From positions 248,001-312,000 of the forward strand of contig NZ_JAMBOY010000004.1 in the NCBI RefSeq assembly GCF_023715885.1: a stretch of DNA of 64,000 bases, read 5' to 3'. The notes beneath the pieces are model-generated. The model made no database searches. It saw nothing but the letters and a program-made list of their open reading frames with translations, and was not told the DNA's origin. Position numbers and translations under genes: made by a program. Positions within the stretch are counted from its first letter, which is position 1. Every line of letters starts with the position of its first letter. Origin of the DNA: Microbacterium hydrocarbonoxydans (GTDB taxonomy: Bacteria > Actinomycetota > Actinomycetes > Actinomycetales > Microbacteriaceae). Positions 27,605 through 39,633 of this stretch are shown here, one piece after another.

Positions 27605-28806
27605 GCGTTCACCTCGGCGAGCTCGGTCTCGATGGCGGCAAGCAGCTCCTCCTCGAGGGAGGGGATGCCGAGGCGCTGCACGATGTCACTGAGGAAGCCG
27701 AGCACGACGAGACGGCGCGCCTCTTCCTCGGTGATGCCGCGGGCCTGCAGGTAGAACAGCTGCTCGTCGTCGAAGCGACCGGTCGCGCTGGCGTGGCCTG
27801 CGCCGACGATGTCGCCGGTCTCGATCTCGAGGTTCGGGATCGAGTCGGCGCGCGCGCCCTCGGTGAGCACCAGGTTGCGGTTCGCCTCGTACGAGTCGGT
27901 GCCCGTGGCATCCGGGCCGATCAGCACGTCGCCGATCCACACCGAGTGGGCGCTCTCGCCCTGCAGGGCGCCCTTGTAGAGCACGTCGCCCTTCGTGTGC
28001 GGGCCCTTGTGGTGCAGGTAGACCTGGCTCTCGAGGTGCTGCCCGGCATCCGCGTAGGAGAGTCCGTAGAGGTATCCCTCGGAGCCGGCGCCTGCGAGCT
28101 CGACGCTGGGGTTCACTCGGACGACGCCGCCGCCGAAGCTGATGACGAAGTGCTTGAGCGTGGCGTCCGCCCCGACGCGGGCCTGGTGGGCCGACGCGTG
28201 CACCGCGTCGTCCTGCCACTGCTGCAGGCTGATGACGCTGAGCTTCGCGCCGTCGCGCACGATGATCTCGACGTTCTGCGCGTACTGGGCCGAGCCAGTG
28301 TGCTGCAGCACGACTGTCGCTGCGCTGTGCTCGAGCGCCTCGATCACGATGTGCGCGTCGGCACGCCGGTCAGCGCCCTGGCCCTCGATGGTGAGGAAGA
28401 TCGGCTCGGCGACCTCCTCCTCGCGCGGGATGCGGACGTGCAGTGCTTCGGTCGCGCCCTGCCAGGCGACGGCCGACGTGACGTCCTCCGCGAGGAAGAC
28501 CTCACCGCGCGGCGCCGCATCGGCGGTGAGCGGAGCGGCGAGGTACTGCTCCCCCGCGCCGAACGAGTGGATGACACCGTCGGTCGAGCCGGCGACCGTG
28601 AACAGCGGCGCGAGCTGTGCGACGGGAGTGTGCTTCCAGTTGATCTCTCGTCCCGAGGGGGTGCCGAAGTCGGCCGGCTCGAACGAATGCGGTCGCTCGG
28701 AGCGCGTCTGAACCGGCACGAAACCGGCATCGGCCACCTGGGCGGCGGGGTCCACGTGCGCGCTGGAGGAGCGCGACGCGGTGGGCGTCGTCGTAGGGGT
28801 CGTCAT
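27601..28806 (-). CDS. sufD: SUF Fe-S assembly scaffold protein SufD
   Basis: A 401-residue SufB/SufD-family protein. N-terminal helical part with EINWKHTPVAQLAPLF, then the parallel beta-helix core, and a C-terminal SASVGRFDDEQLFYLQARGI-like segment (here GHASATGRFDDEQLFYLQARG in two parts) with ARRLVVLGFLSDIVQRLG. It pairs with SufB as the scaffold for SufC. The start is 1 nt after the sufB stop. Confidence 0.96.
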   Translation of the reverse strand: MTTPTTTPTASRSSSAHVDPAAQVADAGFVPVQTRSERPHSFEPADFGTPSGREINWKHTPVAQLAPLFTVAGSTDGVIHSFGAGEQYLAAPLTADAAPRGEVFLAEDVTSAVAWQGATEALHVRIPREEEVAEPIFLTIEGQGADRRADAHIVIEALEHSAATVVLQHTGSAQYAQNVEIIVRDGAKLSVISLQQWQDDAVHASAHQARVGADATLKHFVISFGGGVVRVNPSVELAGAGSEGYLYGLSYADAGQHLESQVYLHHKGPHTKGDVLYKGALQGESAHSVWIGDVLIGPDATGTDSYEANRNLVLTEGARADSIPNLEIETGDIVGAGHASATGRFDDEQLFYLQARGITEEEARRLVVLGFLSDIVQRLGIPSLEEELLAAIETELAEVNA

Positions 28807-28807
28807 C

Positions 28808-30226
28808 TCAGCCGACCGATCCTTCCATGCCCATCTCGATGAGCTTGTTCAGTTCCATCGCGTACTCCATGGGCAGCTCGCGCGCGATCGGCTCGATGAA
28901 GCCGCGCACGATCATCGCCATCGCCTCGTCCTCGGGCATGCCGCGGGACTGCAGGTAGAAGAGCTGCTCCTCGCTGACCTTCGAGACCGTGGCCTCGTGA
29001 CCGAGCTGCACGTCGTCGACGCGGATGTCGATGGCCGGGTAGGTGTCGGACCGCGACTTGGTGTCGACGAGCAGCGCGTCGCAGCGCACCGTGTTCGCCG
29101 AGTGGTGGGCGTTCGCGTCGACGCGGACCTCGCCGCGGTAGCCGGCACGACCGCCGCCGCGGGCGATCGACTTCGAGACGATCGACGACTGCGTGTACGG
29201 CGCCATGTGGATCATCTTCGCGCCGGCGTCCTGATGCTGGCCTGGTCCGGCGAAGGCGACCGAGAGCGTCTCGCCCTTCGCGTGCTCGCCCATCAGGTAG
29301 ATCGACGGGTACTTCATCGTGACCTTGGAGCCGATGTTGCCGTCGACCCACTCCATGGTCGCGCCCTCGTGGGCGACGGCGCGCTTGGTGACGAGGTTGT
29401 AGACGTTGTTCGACCAGTTCTGGATCGTCGTGTAGCGCACGCGGGCGTTCTTCTTCACGATGATCTCGACGACGGCCGAGTGCAGTGAGTCCGACTTGTA
29501 GATCGGAGCCGTGCAGCCCTCGATGTAGTGGACGTAGCTTCCCTCGTCGGCGATGATCAGGGTCCGCTCGAACTGGCCCATGTTCTCGGTGTTGATGCGG
29601 AAGTACGCCTGCAGCGGGATCTCCACGTGCACGCCCTTCGGGACGTAGACGAACGATCCGCCCGACCAGACGGCCGTGTTCAGCGCGGCGAACTTGTTGT
29701 CGCCGGCGGGGATCACGGTGCCGAAGTACTCCTCGAAGAACTCGGGGTGCTCACGGAGGGCCGTGTCGGTGTCCATGAAGATGACGCCCTGCTGCTCCAG
29801 GTCCTCGCGGATCTGGTGGTAGACGACCTCGGACTCGTACTGGGCGGCGACACCGGCGACGAGGCGCTGGCGCTCGGCCTCCGGGATGCCGAGACGCTCG
29901 TAGGTCTCGCGGATCTCCTCGGGGAGGTCCTCCCACGACTGCGCCTGCTTCTCGGTGGAGCGGACGAAGTACTTGATGTTGTCGAAGTCGATGTCGCTGA
30001 GGTCGGCGCCCCAGGTCGGCATCGGCTTGCGTCCGAACAGCTGGTATCCCTTGAGACGGGTCTTCAGCATCCATTCGGGTTCGCTCTTGAGGCTGGAGAT
30101 CCCGCGGACCACCTCTTCGGAGATGCCGCGTTGCGCGACCGCTCCTGCGGCGTCCTCATCGTGCCATCCGAATTCGTACACCCCCAGGCCTTCGAGCTCC
30201 GGGCGGTCGATCAGCACATCCGACAT
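28808..30226 (-). CDS. sufB: SUF Fe-S assembly scaffold protein SufB
   Basis: 472 residues. Typical SufB segments: [13 protein letters not shown] opening, [64 protein letters not shown] (with the Cys and nearby acidic residues used in cluster assembly), [13 protein letters not shown] and [23 protein letters not shown] at 30226 has GAGGAG upstream and is preferred to GTG 30229. First gene of the operon. No sufR regulator gene is next to it; the upstream neighbour is divergent ctaA. Confidence 0.97.
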   Translation of the reverse strand: MSDVLIDRPELEGLGVYEFGWHDEDAAGAVAQRGISEEVVRGISSLKSEPEWMLKTRLKGYQLFGRKPMPTWGADLSDIDFDNIKYFVRSTEKQAQSWEDLPEEIRETYERLGIPEAERQRLVAGVAAQYESEVVYHQIREDLEQQGVIFMDTDTALREHPEFFEEYFGTVIPAGDNKFAALNTAVWSGGSFVYVPKGVHVEIPLQAYFRINTENMGQFERTLIIADEGSYVHYIEGCTAPIYKSDSLHSAVVEIIVKKNARVRYTTIQNWSNNVYNLVTKRAVAHEGATMEWVDGNIGSKVTMKYPSIYLMGEHAKGETLSVAFAGPGQHQDAGAKMIHMAPYTQSSIVSKSIARGGGRAGYRGEVRVDANAHHSANTVRCDALLVDTKSRSDTYPAIDIRVDDVQLGHEATVSKVSEEQLFYLQSRGMPEDEAMAMIVRGFIEPIARELPMEYAMELNKLIEMGMEGSVG

Positions 30227-30229
30227 CAC

Positions 30230-30462
30230 ACACTCTCCTCACAGGTCCCAAAACGGTGTAATCCGCCCCGACACACCTGATCCCCGTCGAGTCTGCGGGA
30301 GCGGGTGCCGTTGGTGGGCCCTCATCACCGGCGCTTCCATCGCGCCTAAACTGTTGTCGATGCTTCAGCGCGGTCAGCGCTCATCGCAACAATCCGATTC
30401 TACAGGTTCCGCCTGACGACAGGGCCGCTCGCCGTGTCCGCCCCGCGGTTCGGAGAGACCCC
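30230..30462. promoter_or_regulatory. sufB/ctaA divergent intergenic region
   Basis: A 233-bp space between divergent starts. Tentative -10 boxes: TAAACT (30347-30352) for ctaA on the plus strand and TAGAAT (30397-30402) on the minus strand for the suf operon, which would give long, overlapping leaders. No regulator site was recognised with confidence. Confidence 0.35.
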
Positions 30463-31605
30463 ATGCCCGACACCACCATCGCCTTCTCCCCCCGCTCCGC
30501 CGTTCCAGTGGCGGCACGCACCGACGTGTGGGGACGGATGCTGCGGATCTTCGCCTGGCTGTCGTTCCTGGCGCAGACGATCATCATCGGCACGGGCGGT
30601 GCGGTGCGGCTCACCGGTTCGGGACTCGGATGCTCGGAGTGGCCGCTCTGCACGCCGGAATCCCTGGTGCCGATCTATGCGGATCAGGGAATCCACGGAC
30701 TGATCGAGTTCGGCAACCGGCTGATGACGGGGGTCGTCGGCATCATCGCGCTCGTCGTCGTGCTGCTGGTGCTGCACCGCTTCGGCGGTCGTCGCCGCGT
30801 CGTCTCGGCGCTGTGGTTCGCCGCCGGTGGAATCGTCGCCGCGGCGGTCGCCTTCGGCGTCGCGACGCTCGTCGCGAACCTCGTCGCCCCCGGTCAGGAC
30901 ACCCCGGTCTTCTCCGTCGCCACGGCGGTGCTGCTGCTTGCGGTGATCGTCGCGGCCGTGCGCTTCACCCGCAGCTCACCGGAGCGCCGCGACCTCCTCG
31001 CGCTGGCCTGGATCGTCCTCATCGGCGTCGTGGCGCAGGCACTCGTGGGCGGCATCACCGTGCTGACGGGTCTCAACCCCTTCATCGTCGGATTCCACTA
31101 CACCTCGTCACTGCTGCTCGTGTGCGTCACGGCTGCTTTCCTGGTGCGCCTCTACGCCGTGCCCGGTCCGCGCGAGCGGGCGGTGCCGACCTGGTTCGCC
31201 GCCCTGAGCCACGTGACCGGCCTCGCCCTCGCGGTGACCATCGTGTTCGGTGTGCTGACGACGGGCTCCGGCCCGCACTCGGGTGACGCCGACGTGCTGC
31301 GTCACGGTTTCGACGCGACGGTCCTCGCGCACGTGCACTCCTGGCCGGGGTACATCCTGGCTGCCCTCGTGCTCGCCCTGACGGTGTCGGCCTGGGTGCT
31401 GAAGCTCGAACCGCGCAAGTGGCTCCTCGTGCTCGTGATCGCGATCGCGGTGCAGGTCGGCGTCGGAGTGTGGCAGGCGCGCGAGGGGCTCCCGCCGCTG
31501 CTCGTCGGGATCCACATGGTTCTGGCTTCGCTGTCGGCCGCGACGTACACGGTGGTCGTGCTGCACCTGAAGAAGCCGGTCGCCGTCGAGGCCCAGATCA
31601 GCTGA
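30463..31605 (+). CDS. ctaA: Heme A synthase
   Basis: A 380-residue COX15/CtaA protein with about 8 hydrophobic segments. It starts after a GGAGAG site. TGGAVRLTGSGLGCSEWPLC and HGLIEFGNRLMT (His and Glu of the heme/substrate site) mark the first four-helix bundle; HVHSWPGY and GIHMVLASL mark the second. It oxidises heme O to heme A for cytochrome aa3 oxidase. It works after CtaB, encoded just downstream on the other strand. Confidence 0.95.
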   Translation: MPDTTIAFSPRSAVPVAARTDVWGRMLRIFAWLSFLAQTIIIGTGGAVRLTGSGLGCSEWPLCTPESLVPIYADQGIHGLIEFGNRLMTGVVGIIALVVVLLVLHRFGGRRRVVSALWFAAGGIVAAAVAFGVATLVANLVAPGQDTPVFSVATAVLLLAVIVAAVRFTRSSPERRDLLALAWIVLIGVVAQALVGGITVLTGLNPFIVGFHYTSSLLLVCVTAAFLVRLYAVPGPRERAVPTWFAALSHVTGLALAVTIVFGVLTTGSGPHSGDADVLRHGFDATVLAHVHSWPGYILAALVLALTVSAWVLKLEPRKWLLVLVIAIAVQVGVGVWQAREGLPPLLVGIHMVLASLSAATYTVVVLHLKKPVAVEAQIS

Positions 31606-31758
31606 TCCGGTCCCGTTCTGCGGATCGAAGACGCCGACCCGTCCGTCGATCGGGCCCCTGTCCGCTGATCGGGACGCGGGGATCCGGGTCAGCCCGGCAC
31701 AGGTGATGCATAGCGCTCGCATCAGGGTCTCATCACGTCGTCCGGCACCGTGGCTGAC

Positions 31759-32220
31759 ATGAACAAGTCACTCACACGCAGCATCGGCTTCTGGCTCCTC
31801 CTCATCCTCTCGCTCGTCGCAGCGGGAGTAGGCGGCTGGCTCGTCGCCGGTCAGATCAGCTCGATGACCACGACGCTGCTCGCCAACACCGCGACAGGTG
31901 TCGACGTGTACGTGGGACAGTCGCTCGTCGTCGTGGGAGCGGTGCTCCTGGGCGCGGGCGTCATCGGCATCTTCATCGCGGTCGCACTCACCGCCGTGCA
32001 GTCGGTGCTTCCGTCGGCTGCCCCGGTCGCTGTGGAGGCGATCGACTGGACCGCGCAGGAGCCGGCGACGGCCGAAGCGCTGGCCGCGCCGGTCGATGAG
32101 ACGGTGGCGGAGGACTCAGGGGTTGCGGAAGGTGCTGTCGTCGAGACGACGGATGCCGACGAGCGTCAGAACGGCAGCAGCGGGTCGACCGCGACGGCGA
32201 CGAAGATCAGCGTCAAGTAG
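31759..32220 (+). CDS. Small membrane protein between ctaA and ctaB
   Basis: 153 residues from the ATG at 31759 (a GTG at 31750 is in frame). It has two hydrophobic segments (about 9-29, [22 protein letters not shown], and 54-78) and an acidic Glu/Ala/Thr-rich tail. No domain is recognised. The 3' end overlaps the convergent ctaB gene by 55 bp, and no clear ribosome site or -10 box is seen. Position hints at a link with cytochrome oxidase, but this is weak. Confidence 0.6.
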   Translation: MNKSLTRSIGFWLLLILSLVAAGVGGWLVAGQISSMTTTLLANTATGVDVYVGQSLVVVGAVLLGAGVIGIFIAVALTAVQSVLPSAAPVAVEAIDWTAQEPATAEALAAPVDETVAEDSGVAEGAVVETTDADERQNGSSGSTATATKISVK

Positions 32221-33107
32221 GTGATCGAGGCGTGGAACACCCGCATGGGCCGCGCCTCGTTCCCCCGCACGGCCTGGTTGTACAGGCGGTGCGACTCGTA
32301 GATGAACCATCCGCCGAACACGAGGGCGGAGACGGTGTAGACGAGGCCCATGCTCGCGATCGGGATGAGCAGCAGCGAGCAGGCGACGGTCGCCCAGGCG
32401 TAGAGGATGACCTGGAGGCCGACCTGTGAGGCGTTGCGCGTCACGCCGAGCATGGGCACGTCGACGTCGTCGTAGTCGTCCTTGTACTTCATCGACAGCG
32501 GCCAGTAGTGCGGCGGCGTCCAGAGAAAGATGAGGGCGAAGAGGATGAAGGCCGGCCAGTCGAGCGAACCTGTGACCGCGGCCCAGCCGATGAGCACGGG
32601 GAAGCAACCGGCGATACCGCCCCAGATGATGTTCTGCTCGGTGCGGCGCTTGAGGATCATGGTGTAGATCACGACGTAGAAGAAGATGGCGGATGCCGAC
32701 AGCGTCGCCGCGAGCCAGTTCGTCGTGAACCAGAGCCAGACCGTCGAGAGGACGGCGAGCGTCCACGAGAAGATCAGCGCGCCTCGTGGAGTGATCTCTC
32801 CCGTCACGAGCGGACGGTTCTCGGTGCGGTGCATGTGCGCGTCGATGTCGCGGTCGAGGTACATGTTGAACGCGGCGGCCGATCCGGCGCTCATCGAGCC
32901 GCCTATCACGGTCGCGATGACGAGCCACATGTTCGGGAGTCCACCCTGGGCGAGGAACATCACGGGGACGGTCGACACCAGCAGAAGTTCGAGGACGCGC
33001 GGCTTGGTGAGGGCGACGTAGGCCTTCACCGTGCGACCGATGGACTTCTTCACAACGGTCTGATCAGACATCGTCGAGATCTCGATCGCCTCCTCCACAC
33101 GCGTCAC
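32166..33107 (-). CDS. ctaB: Protoheme IX farnesyltransferase (heme O synthase)
   Basis: 313 residues of the UbiA prenyltransferase family with about 8-9 hydrophobic segments. The Mg-diphosphate motif is [19 protein letters not shown]; the second motif is [13 protein letters not shown]. It attaches a farnesyl group to heme b. GTG at 33107 is taken as start because the -10 TAGACT (33120-33125) would put transcription just before it; ATG 33071 (MSDQTVVKK) is an alternative. Confidence 0.95.
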   Translation of the reverse strand: MTRVEEAIEISTMSDQTVVKKSIGRTVKAYVALTKPRVLELLLVSTVPVMFLAQGGLPNMWLVIATVIGGSMSAGSAAAFNMYLDRDIDAHMHRTENRPLVTGEITPRGALIFSWTLAVLSTVWLWFTTNWLAATLSASAIFFYVVIYTMILKRRTEQNIIWGGIAGCFPVLIGWAAVTGSLDWPAFILFALIFLWTPPHYWPLSMKYKDDYDDVDVPMLGVTRNASQVGLQVILYAWATVACSLLLIPIASMGLVYTVSALVFGGWFIYESHRLYNQAVRGNEARPMRVFHASITYLTLIFVAVAVDPLLPF

Positions 33108-33119
33108 GACAGCTTTTCC

Positions 33120-33125
33120 AGTCTA
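33120..33125 (-). promoter_or_regulatory. Probable -10 box of ctaB
   Basis: On the minus strand TAGACT ends 12 nt before the GTG at 33107, giving a leader of about 6 nt. Confidence 0.45.
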
Positions 33126-33208
33126 AGGCACGCGGATGCCGGCCCCGTTCGCGCTGCGGGGCCGCCCGCCCCTGTGGATAACGTCGGCGAGCCGGGTGGA
33201 GTTCCGTC

Positions 33209-33214
33209 TACCGT
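33209..33214 (+). promoter_or_regulatory. Leaderless -10 box of the lipoprotein gene
   Basis: TACCGT ends 6 nt before the ATG at 33221. Confidence 0.5.
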
Positions 33215-33220
33215 GACCTG

Positions 33221-33751
33221 ATGCTCCTCCTTCACCGCTCGTCCCTCCTCGCCGGTCCGGTCGTCGTGTTGAGCCTGCTTCTGGCCGGATGCAGCCCCTC
33301 GCCCGATCCGAGCCCGACGCCCACTCCGGCCTTCGCGAGCGAGGAGGAGGCGTTTGCCGCGGCGGAGGAGGTGTACCGGGCGTATCTCATCGAAGTCGAA
33401 GCGAGGGCCGCCGGCGACCCGACAGCTGATCCGCAGCAGTTCTTGATCGGACAAGCGCTCGAAGACGATATCGAGGGTCAGCGCGCATTGAGGGAAGCTG
33501 GATTAACGGTGCTCGGGACAGCGTCCTTGAGATCCTTCGACAGCGGTCAGATCAAACGCATGACGCCCGACGTTGATCTCGTCGCGCGTGTCTGCGTCGA
33601 TCTGGCGTCCACCAGGGTGACAGACACTACCGGAGCTGATCGCACTCCCGTCGAACGACCGCCACGAGCTGAACTCGAGATCCGATTCACCGGTTCGTCG
33701 AAAGACCTGAGGATTGCGTCCTCTTCCGCGACCGAGGAGCTCGCGTGCTAA
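33221..33751 (+). CDS. Secreted lipoprotein of unknown function
   Basis: 176 residues. A signal peptide (LLAGPVVVLSLLLAGC) ends in the lipobox LLAGC at Cys24, followed by a Pro/Ser/Thr spacer. The mature part (EAFAAAEEVYRAYLIEVEAR, Cys in VARVCVDLA and a C-terminal Cys) resembles no family I can name. The second half has clearly lower GC than its neighbours. The next gene starts inside its end, so the two are coupled. Confidence 0.8.
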   Translation: MLLLHRSSLLAGPVVVLSLLLAGCSPSPDPSPTPTPAFASEEEAFAAAEEVYRAYLIEVEARAAGDPTADPQQFLIGQALEDDIEGQRALREAGLTVLGTASLRSFDSGQIKRMTPDVDLVARVCVDLASTRVTDTTGADRTPVERPPRAELEIRFTGSSKDLRIASSSATEELAC

Positions 33752-34551
33752 CTGCTCTGGTTTTCCTAGCCCTCGCATTCTCATCGTTTTCCGTGCCGAC
33801 CGATAGAGGGTGCAATATCAGTGTGCTGCAGGTAATCGGCTCTTGCCCCGCAAGCGCCACCGACGGCTCCACTCTCACGATCTCCGGCACACGGCAGAAC
33901 CCGGGCGGGCCGCCCTCTTCGCGTCCCCACGCAGACAACGGCCCCGCGACGCCTCGCGAGCCGAGCCAGCGATCCAAGGAACTCGCGGAATGCCTCGACG
34001 CCGGCGGCACCACCCGCTGCGCCGATCTGCTGCGTCCTCAACCCGGCATCCCACCTACGCCAGGTCGCCCCGCCGTGACGATCACGGACCTGCAGCAGTT
34101 CGCGCCCGCGCCGACGCTGGCGGCCACCGAGCCCGGCGGTGTCGGCATCGCGGGGCTTCCGACGAACTTCGTCGCCTCGGCATCCGTCCAGACCACTGCA
34201 GGAACGCTGTTCGGCGCCCCGATCACGGCGCGCTTCACGCCGATCGCGTACGACTACACGTACGGCGACGGGTCGTCCGCCACCCTCTCCACGCCGGGTC
34301 GCACCTGGGCCGATCTCGGCCAGGCGCAGTTCACGCCGACACCGACCAGCCATGTCTACGCCCGACGCGGCGTGTACTTCGCCGACGTCGACGTTCGCTA
34401 CTCGGCAGAGGTCGATCTCGGCGCCGGATGGATGCCCGTTCCCGGAGAGGTCCGCACCGACGGTCCCGCGCAGCGCATCCGCGTTCTCGAGGCGCGCACC
34501 GCTCTCGTCGCCCATACCTGCGCCGAGAGACGCGACGCGCCCGGCTGCTGA
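33745..34551 (+). CDS. Secreted protein, possible PKD-like domain
   Basis: 268 residues from GTG 33745, overlapping the lipoprotein gene by 7 bp. A short hydrophobic leader LTALVFLALAFSSFSV is a likely signal peptide. The C-terminal half (TPIAYDYTYGDGSSATLSTPGRTW, then SHVYARRGVYFADVDVRYSAEV) has the YDYGDG / HxYxxxGxY pattern of PKD-like beta sandwiches. Cys pairs CDA..CAD and CAE..GC suggest disulfides. The first ~150 bases are markedly AT-richer than average. Role unknown, likely with the lipoprotein. Confidence 0.7.
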   Translation: MLTALVFLALAFSSFSVPTDRGCNISVLQVIGSCPASATDGSTLTISGTRQNPGGPPSSRPHADNGPATPREPSQRSKELAECLDAGGTTRCADLLRPQPGIPPTPGRPAVTITDLQQFAPAPTLAATEPGGVGIAGLPTNFVASASVQTTAGTLFGAPITARFTPIAYDYTYGDGSSATLSTPGRTWADLGQAQFTPTPTSHVYARRGVYFADVDVRYSAEVDLGAGWMPVPGEVRTDGPAQRIRVLEARTALVAHTCAERRDAPGC

Positions 34552-34619
34552 GACACCGCGTTCCAAGCCTCGAGAACCCCAGTCCCGGCAGCGACGCAGG
34601 GCACCCGCCCGCGCGGGAA

Positions 34620-34653
34620 TTACCCCCGTCATGCAGCGTTGTAAAGGGGGTAA
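34620..34653 (+). promoter_or_regulatory. Possible operator of the pentose phosphate operon
   Basis: Inverted repeat TTACCCCC (34620-34627) and GGGGGTAA (34646-34653), 8-bp arms 18 bp apart, sits about 20 bp before the possible -10 TATGCT (34673-34678) of the tkt operon. No known regulator motif was recognised. Confidence 0.4.
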
Positions 34654-34780
34654 GCGAGTAGACCCGCGGCGCTATGCTGGGGGGACTCGCGCGCCCGGCG
34701 CACATCCACCATCTCCGTGACGAAGCGGACCGCGATGCTGCGATCCAGGCGCTATCGAACTGTTGCAGAAGGGCTTCACC

Positions 34781-36880
<2,100 letters not shown>

Positions 36881-36894
36881 TTGAGGAGCATTTC

Positions 36895-38007
36895 ATGAGC
36901 ACCCCCACCGCAGACCTCGCGGCAGCCGGCGTCAGCATCTGGCTCGACGACCTCTCCCGCACGCGCATCTCGTCGGGAAACCTGCAGGAGCTGATCGACA
37001 CGAAGAACGTCGTGGGCGTCACCACGAACCCGACCATCTTCGCCAACGCGATCACCAACAAGAACGACACCTCGTACGACGCGCAGCTCACCGAGCTGGC
37101 TGCGTCGGGCACCACCGCCGAGGATGCCGTCTTCGCGGCAACCACGCAGGACGTCGCCGACGCGCTCGATGTGTTCCGCCCCGTGTGGGAGAAGTCCGGC
37201 CACGTCGACGGCCGCGTCTCGATCGAGGTCTCCCCCGACCTCGCGCACGACACCGAGGGCACGGTCGCCTCCGCGAAGCAGCTGTGGTCGAAGATCGACC
37301 GCCCGAACCTGCTCGTCAAGATCCCCGCCACGAAGGCCGGACTTCCCGCCATCACAGAGGCCATCGCGGCCGGGATCAGTGTCAACGTCACGCTGATCTT
37401 CAGCCTCGAGCGCTACGCCGAGGTCATCGACGCATACCTCACCGGCCTCGAGAAGGCGAAGGATGCCGGCACCGACCTGTCGACCATCCACTCGGTCGCG
37501 TCGTTCTTCGTGTCGCGCGTCGACACCGAGACCGACAAGCGTCTCGACGCCATCGGCTCCGACGAGGCCGCCGCACTCAAGGGCAAGGCCGGACTCGCGA
37601 ACGCCCGTCTCGCATACGAGCTGTTCGAGAAGTCCTTCGCCGAGAAGCGCGCGCAGGACCTCCTTGCCGCGGGGGCCAACCTCCAGCGTCCGCTGTGGGC
37701 GTCGACCGGCGTCAAGGACCCGAGCCTGCCCGACACCCTCTACGTGACCGAGCTGGTCGCGAACGGCGTCGTGAACACGATGCCCGAGAAGACCCTCGAC
37801 GCTACGTTCGACCACGGCGTCATCACGGGCGACACCATCACGAGCGGGTACGCCGAGGCCCACGAGGTCTTCGACCGGCTCGCCGCCGTCGGCATCGACC
37901 TCGTCGACGTCACCCAGGTGCTCGAGGACGAGGGCGTCGCCAAGTTCATCGACTCGTGGCACGACCTCCTCGGTCAGGTGACCGAGGCGCTGGAGGCCCA
38001 GCGATGA
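36895..38007 (+). CDS. tal: Transaldolase
   Basis: 370 residues of the actinobacterial transaldolase family. [14 protein letters not shown] holds the substrate phosphate region; the Schiff-base lysine lies in [25 protein letters not shown] follows. It transfers dihydroxyacetone units between sugar phosphates. GAGGAG lies 7 nt before the ATG. It follows tkt by 14 nt and overlaps pgi by 4 nt. Confidence 0.96.
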   Translation: MSTPTADLAAAGVSIWLDDLSRTRISSGNLQELIDTKNVVGVTTNPTIFANAITNKNDTSYDAQLTELAASGTTAEDAVFAATTQDVADALDVFRPVWEKSGHVDGRVSIEVSPDLAHDTEGTVASAKQLWSKIDRPNLLVKIPATKAGLPAITEAIAAGISVNVTLIFSLERYAEVIDAYLTGLEKAKDAGTDLSTIHSVASFFVSRVDTETDKRLDAIGSDEAAALKGKAGLANARLAYELFEKSFAEKRAQDLLAAGANLQRPLWASTGVKDPSLPDTLYVTELVANGVVNTMPEKTLDATFDHGVITGDTITSGYAEAHEVFDRLAAVGIDLVDVTQVLEDEGVAKFIDSWHDLLGQVTEALEAQR

Positions 38008-39611
38008 CATTCGCGATCCACGCGTCGGGAGCGGCGCGTGTCGCGATCGACGAGACCGTCCCGGCTCTCGTCCGCGATCTCGTCGCCTCTCGCATCACGA
38101 GCGGCGACGCCACCCTCTGGGGTCCTGCTGCCGAGGCGGAGGCCTCGGTGCGCCTCGGGTGGGTGGAGGCGGTGTCGATCTCGCGGCCCCTGGTCGCCGA
38201 GATCGTCGCGCTGCGCGACGAGCTGCAGGGGAAGGGCGTGACCCGCGTGGTCCTCGCCGGAATGGGCGGATCGTCGCTGGCCCCCGAGGTCATCGCGCAG
38301 ACCGCCGGCGTTCCGCTGACCATCCTCGACTCGACGGCGCCGGGCCAGGTGCTCGCCGCCCTAGACGACGGCCTGGAGCAGACGGCCCTCGTCGTCTCCT
38401 CGAAGTCCGGGTCGACCGTCGAGACCGACTCGCAGCGTCGCACTTTCGAAGCGGCGTACCGCGACCTCGGCATCGATCCCACCGACCGCATCGTCGTCGT
38501 CACCGACCCGGGCTCGCCGCTCGACTCCTCGGCGCGCGAGGCGGGCTACCGCGTGTTCAACGCCGACCCGAACGTCGGCGGACGCTACTCGGCGCTCACC
38601 GCGTTCGGACTCGTGCCCTCCGGTCTCGCCGGTGTCGACATCGACGAACTGCTGAACGAGGCCGAGGCGTCGCTGCTCGAGGTCGCGGTGGACTCCGCCG
38701 AGAACCCCGCGCTACGCCTCGGCGCCGCGATCGCCGCGACGTCGCCCCGCCGCGACAAGCTCGGCCTCATCACCGACGGCACCCACATCAACGGTCTGCC
38801 GGACTGGATCGAGCAGTTGATCGCCGAATCGACCGGCAAGGACGCCACCGGCATCCTTCCCGTCGTGCTGCTGCCGGTCTCGCCCGAGCTCGAGACGCAG
38901 CCCGTCGACCTGCAGATCGCGCGGCTCGTCGACGACGCCGCCGAGTTCCACCTGCGTGAGCGCCATCAGGGCGAGATCCTGGTGAGCGGCACGCTGGGCG
39001 CGCAGTTCATCGTGTGGGAGTACGCGACGGCGATCGCCGGTCACCTGCTCGGAATCAACCCGTTCGACCAGCCCGACGTCGAGTCCGCGAAGGTGGCCGC
39101 CCGCGGTCTGCTCGACGCCCGCCCCGAGGCGACCGCTCCGGTGTTCGTCCAAGACGGCGTCGAGGTGCGCGTGTCAGACCCGGCACTCGCGACCTCCGGC
39201 ACCGTCGAGGGAGTGCTCGACGCGCTCTGGGCGCGGCTCCCCGAGGACGGATACGTTGCGATCCAGGCCTACGTGAACCGCCTCTACCTGCCTCAGCTGC
39301 AGGGTCTCCGTGAGCTCGTGGCCGCCGACTCCGGTCGCCCGACCACGTTCGGCTGGGGCCCGCGCTTCCTGCATTCCACCGGCCAATACCACAAGGGCGG
39401 CCCGGCGCAGGGCGTGTACCTGCAGATCCTGGAGCGCACCGACGTCGACCTCGAGATCCCCGGTCGACCGTTCACGTTCGGTCAGCTCATCGAGGCGCAG
39501 GCCGCCGGCGACGCCGGTGTCCTCGCCGAGCACGGTCGTCCGGTCGTCACGCTGACGATCACCGATTCGTCGGCCGACGTGCTCACCCTCTTCGAAGCAG
39601 CTCAGAAGTAA
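38004..39611 (+). CDS. pgi: Glucose-6-phosphate isomerase
   Basis: 535 residues. Two SIS domains: the first with [12 protein letters not shown] and [12 protein letters not shown] (phosphate loop), followed by [20 protein letters not shown]. The C-terminal part has [16 protein letters not shown] and STGQYHKGG. This is the long actinobacterial/Tal-associated type of Pgi, less like the E. coli enzyme. It overlaps tal by ATGA. Linking glycolysis and the pentose pathway, it recycles fructose-6-P to glucose-6-P for Zwf. Confidence 0.93.
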   Translation: MTFAIHASGAARVAIDETVPALVRDLVASRITSGDATLWGPAAEAEASVRLGWVEAVSISRPLVAEIVALRDELQGKGVTRVVLAGMGGSSLAPEVIAQTAGVPLTILDSTAPGQVLAALDDGLEQTALVVSSKSGSTVETDSQRRTFEAAYRDLGIDPTDRIVVVTDPGSPLDSSAREAGYRVFNADPNVGGRYSALTAFGLVPSGLAGVDIDELLNEAEASLLEVAVDSAENPALRLGAAIAATSPRRDKLGLITDGTHINGLPDWIEQLIAESTGKDATGILPVVLLPVSPELETQPVDLQIARLVDDAAEFHLRERHQGEILVSGTLGAQFIVWEYATAIAGHLLGINPFDQPDVESAKVAARGLLDARPEATAPVFVQDGVEVRVSDPALATSGTVEGVLDALWARLPEDGYVAIQAYVNRLYLPQLQGLRELVAADSGRPTTFGWGPRFLHSTGQYHKGGPAQGVYLQILERTDVDLEIPGRPFTFGQLIEAQAAGDAGVLAEHGRPVVTLTITDSSADVLTLFEAAQK

Positions 39612-39633
39612 CAGCCTGGAGAATCTCCCACCG

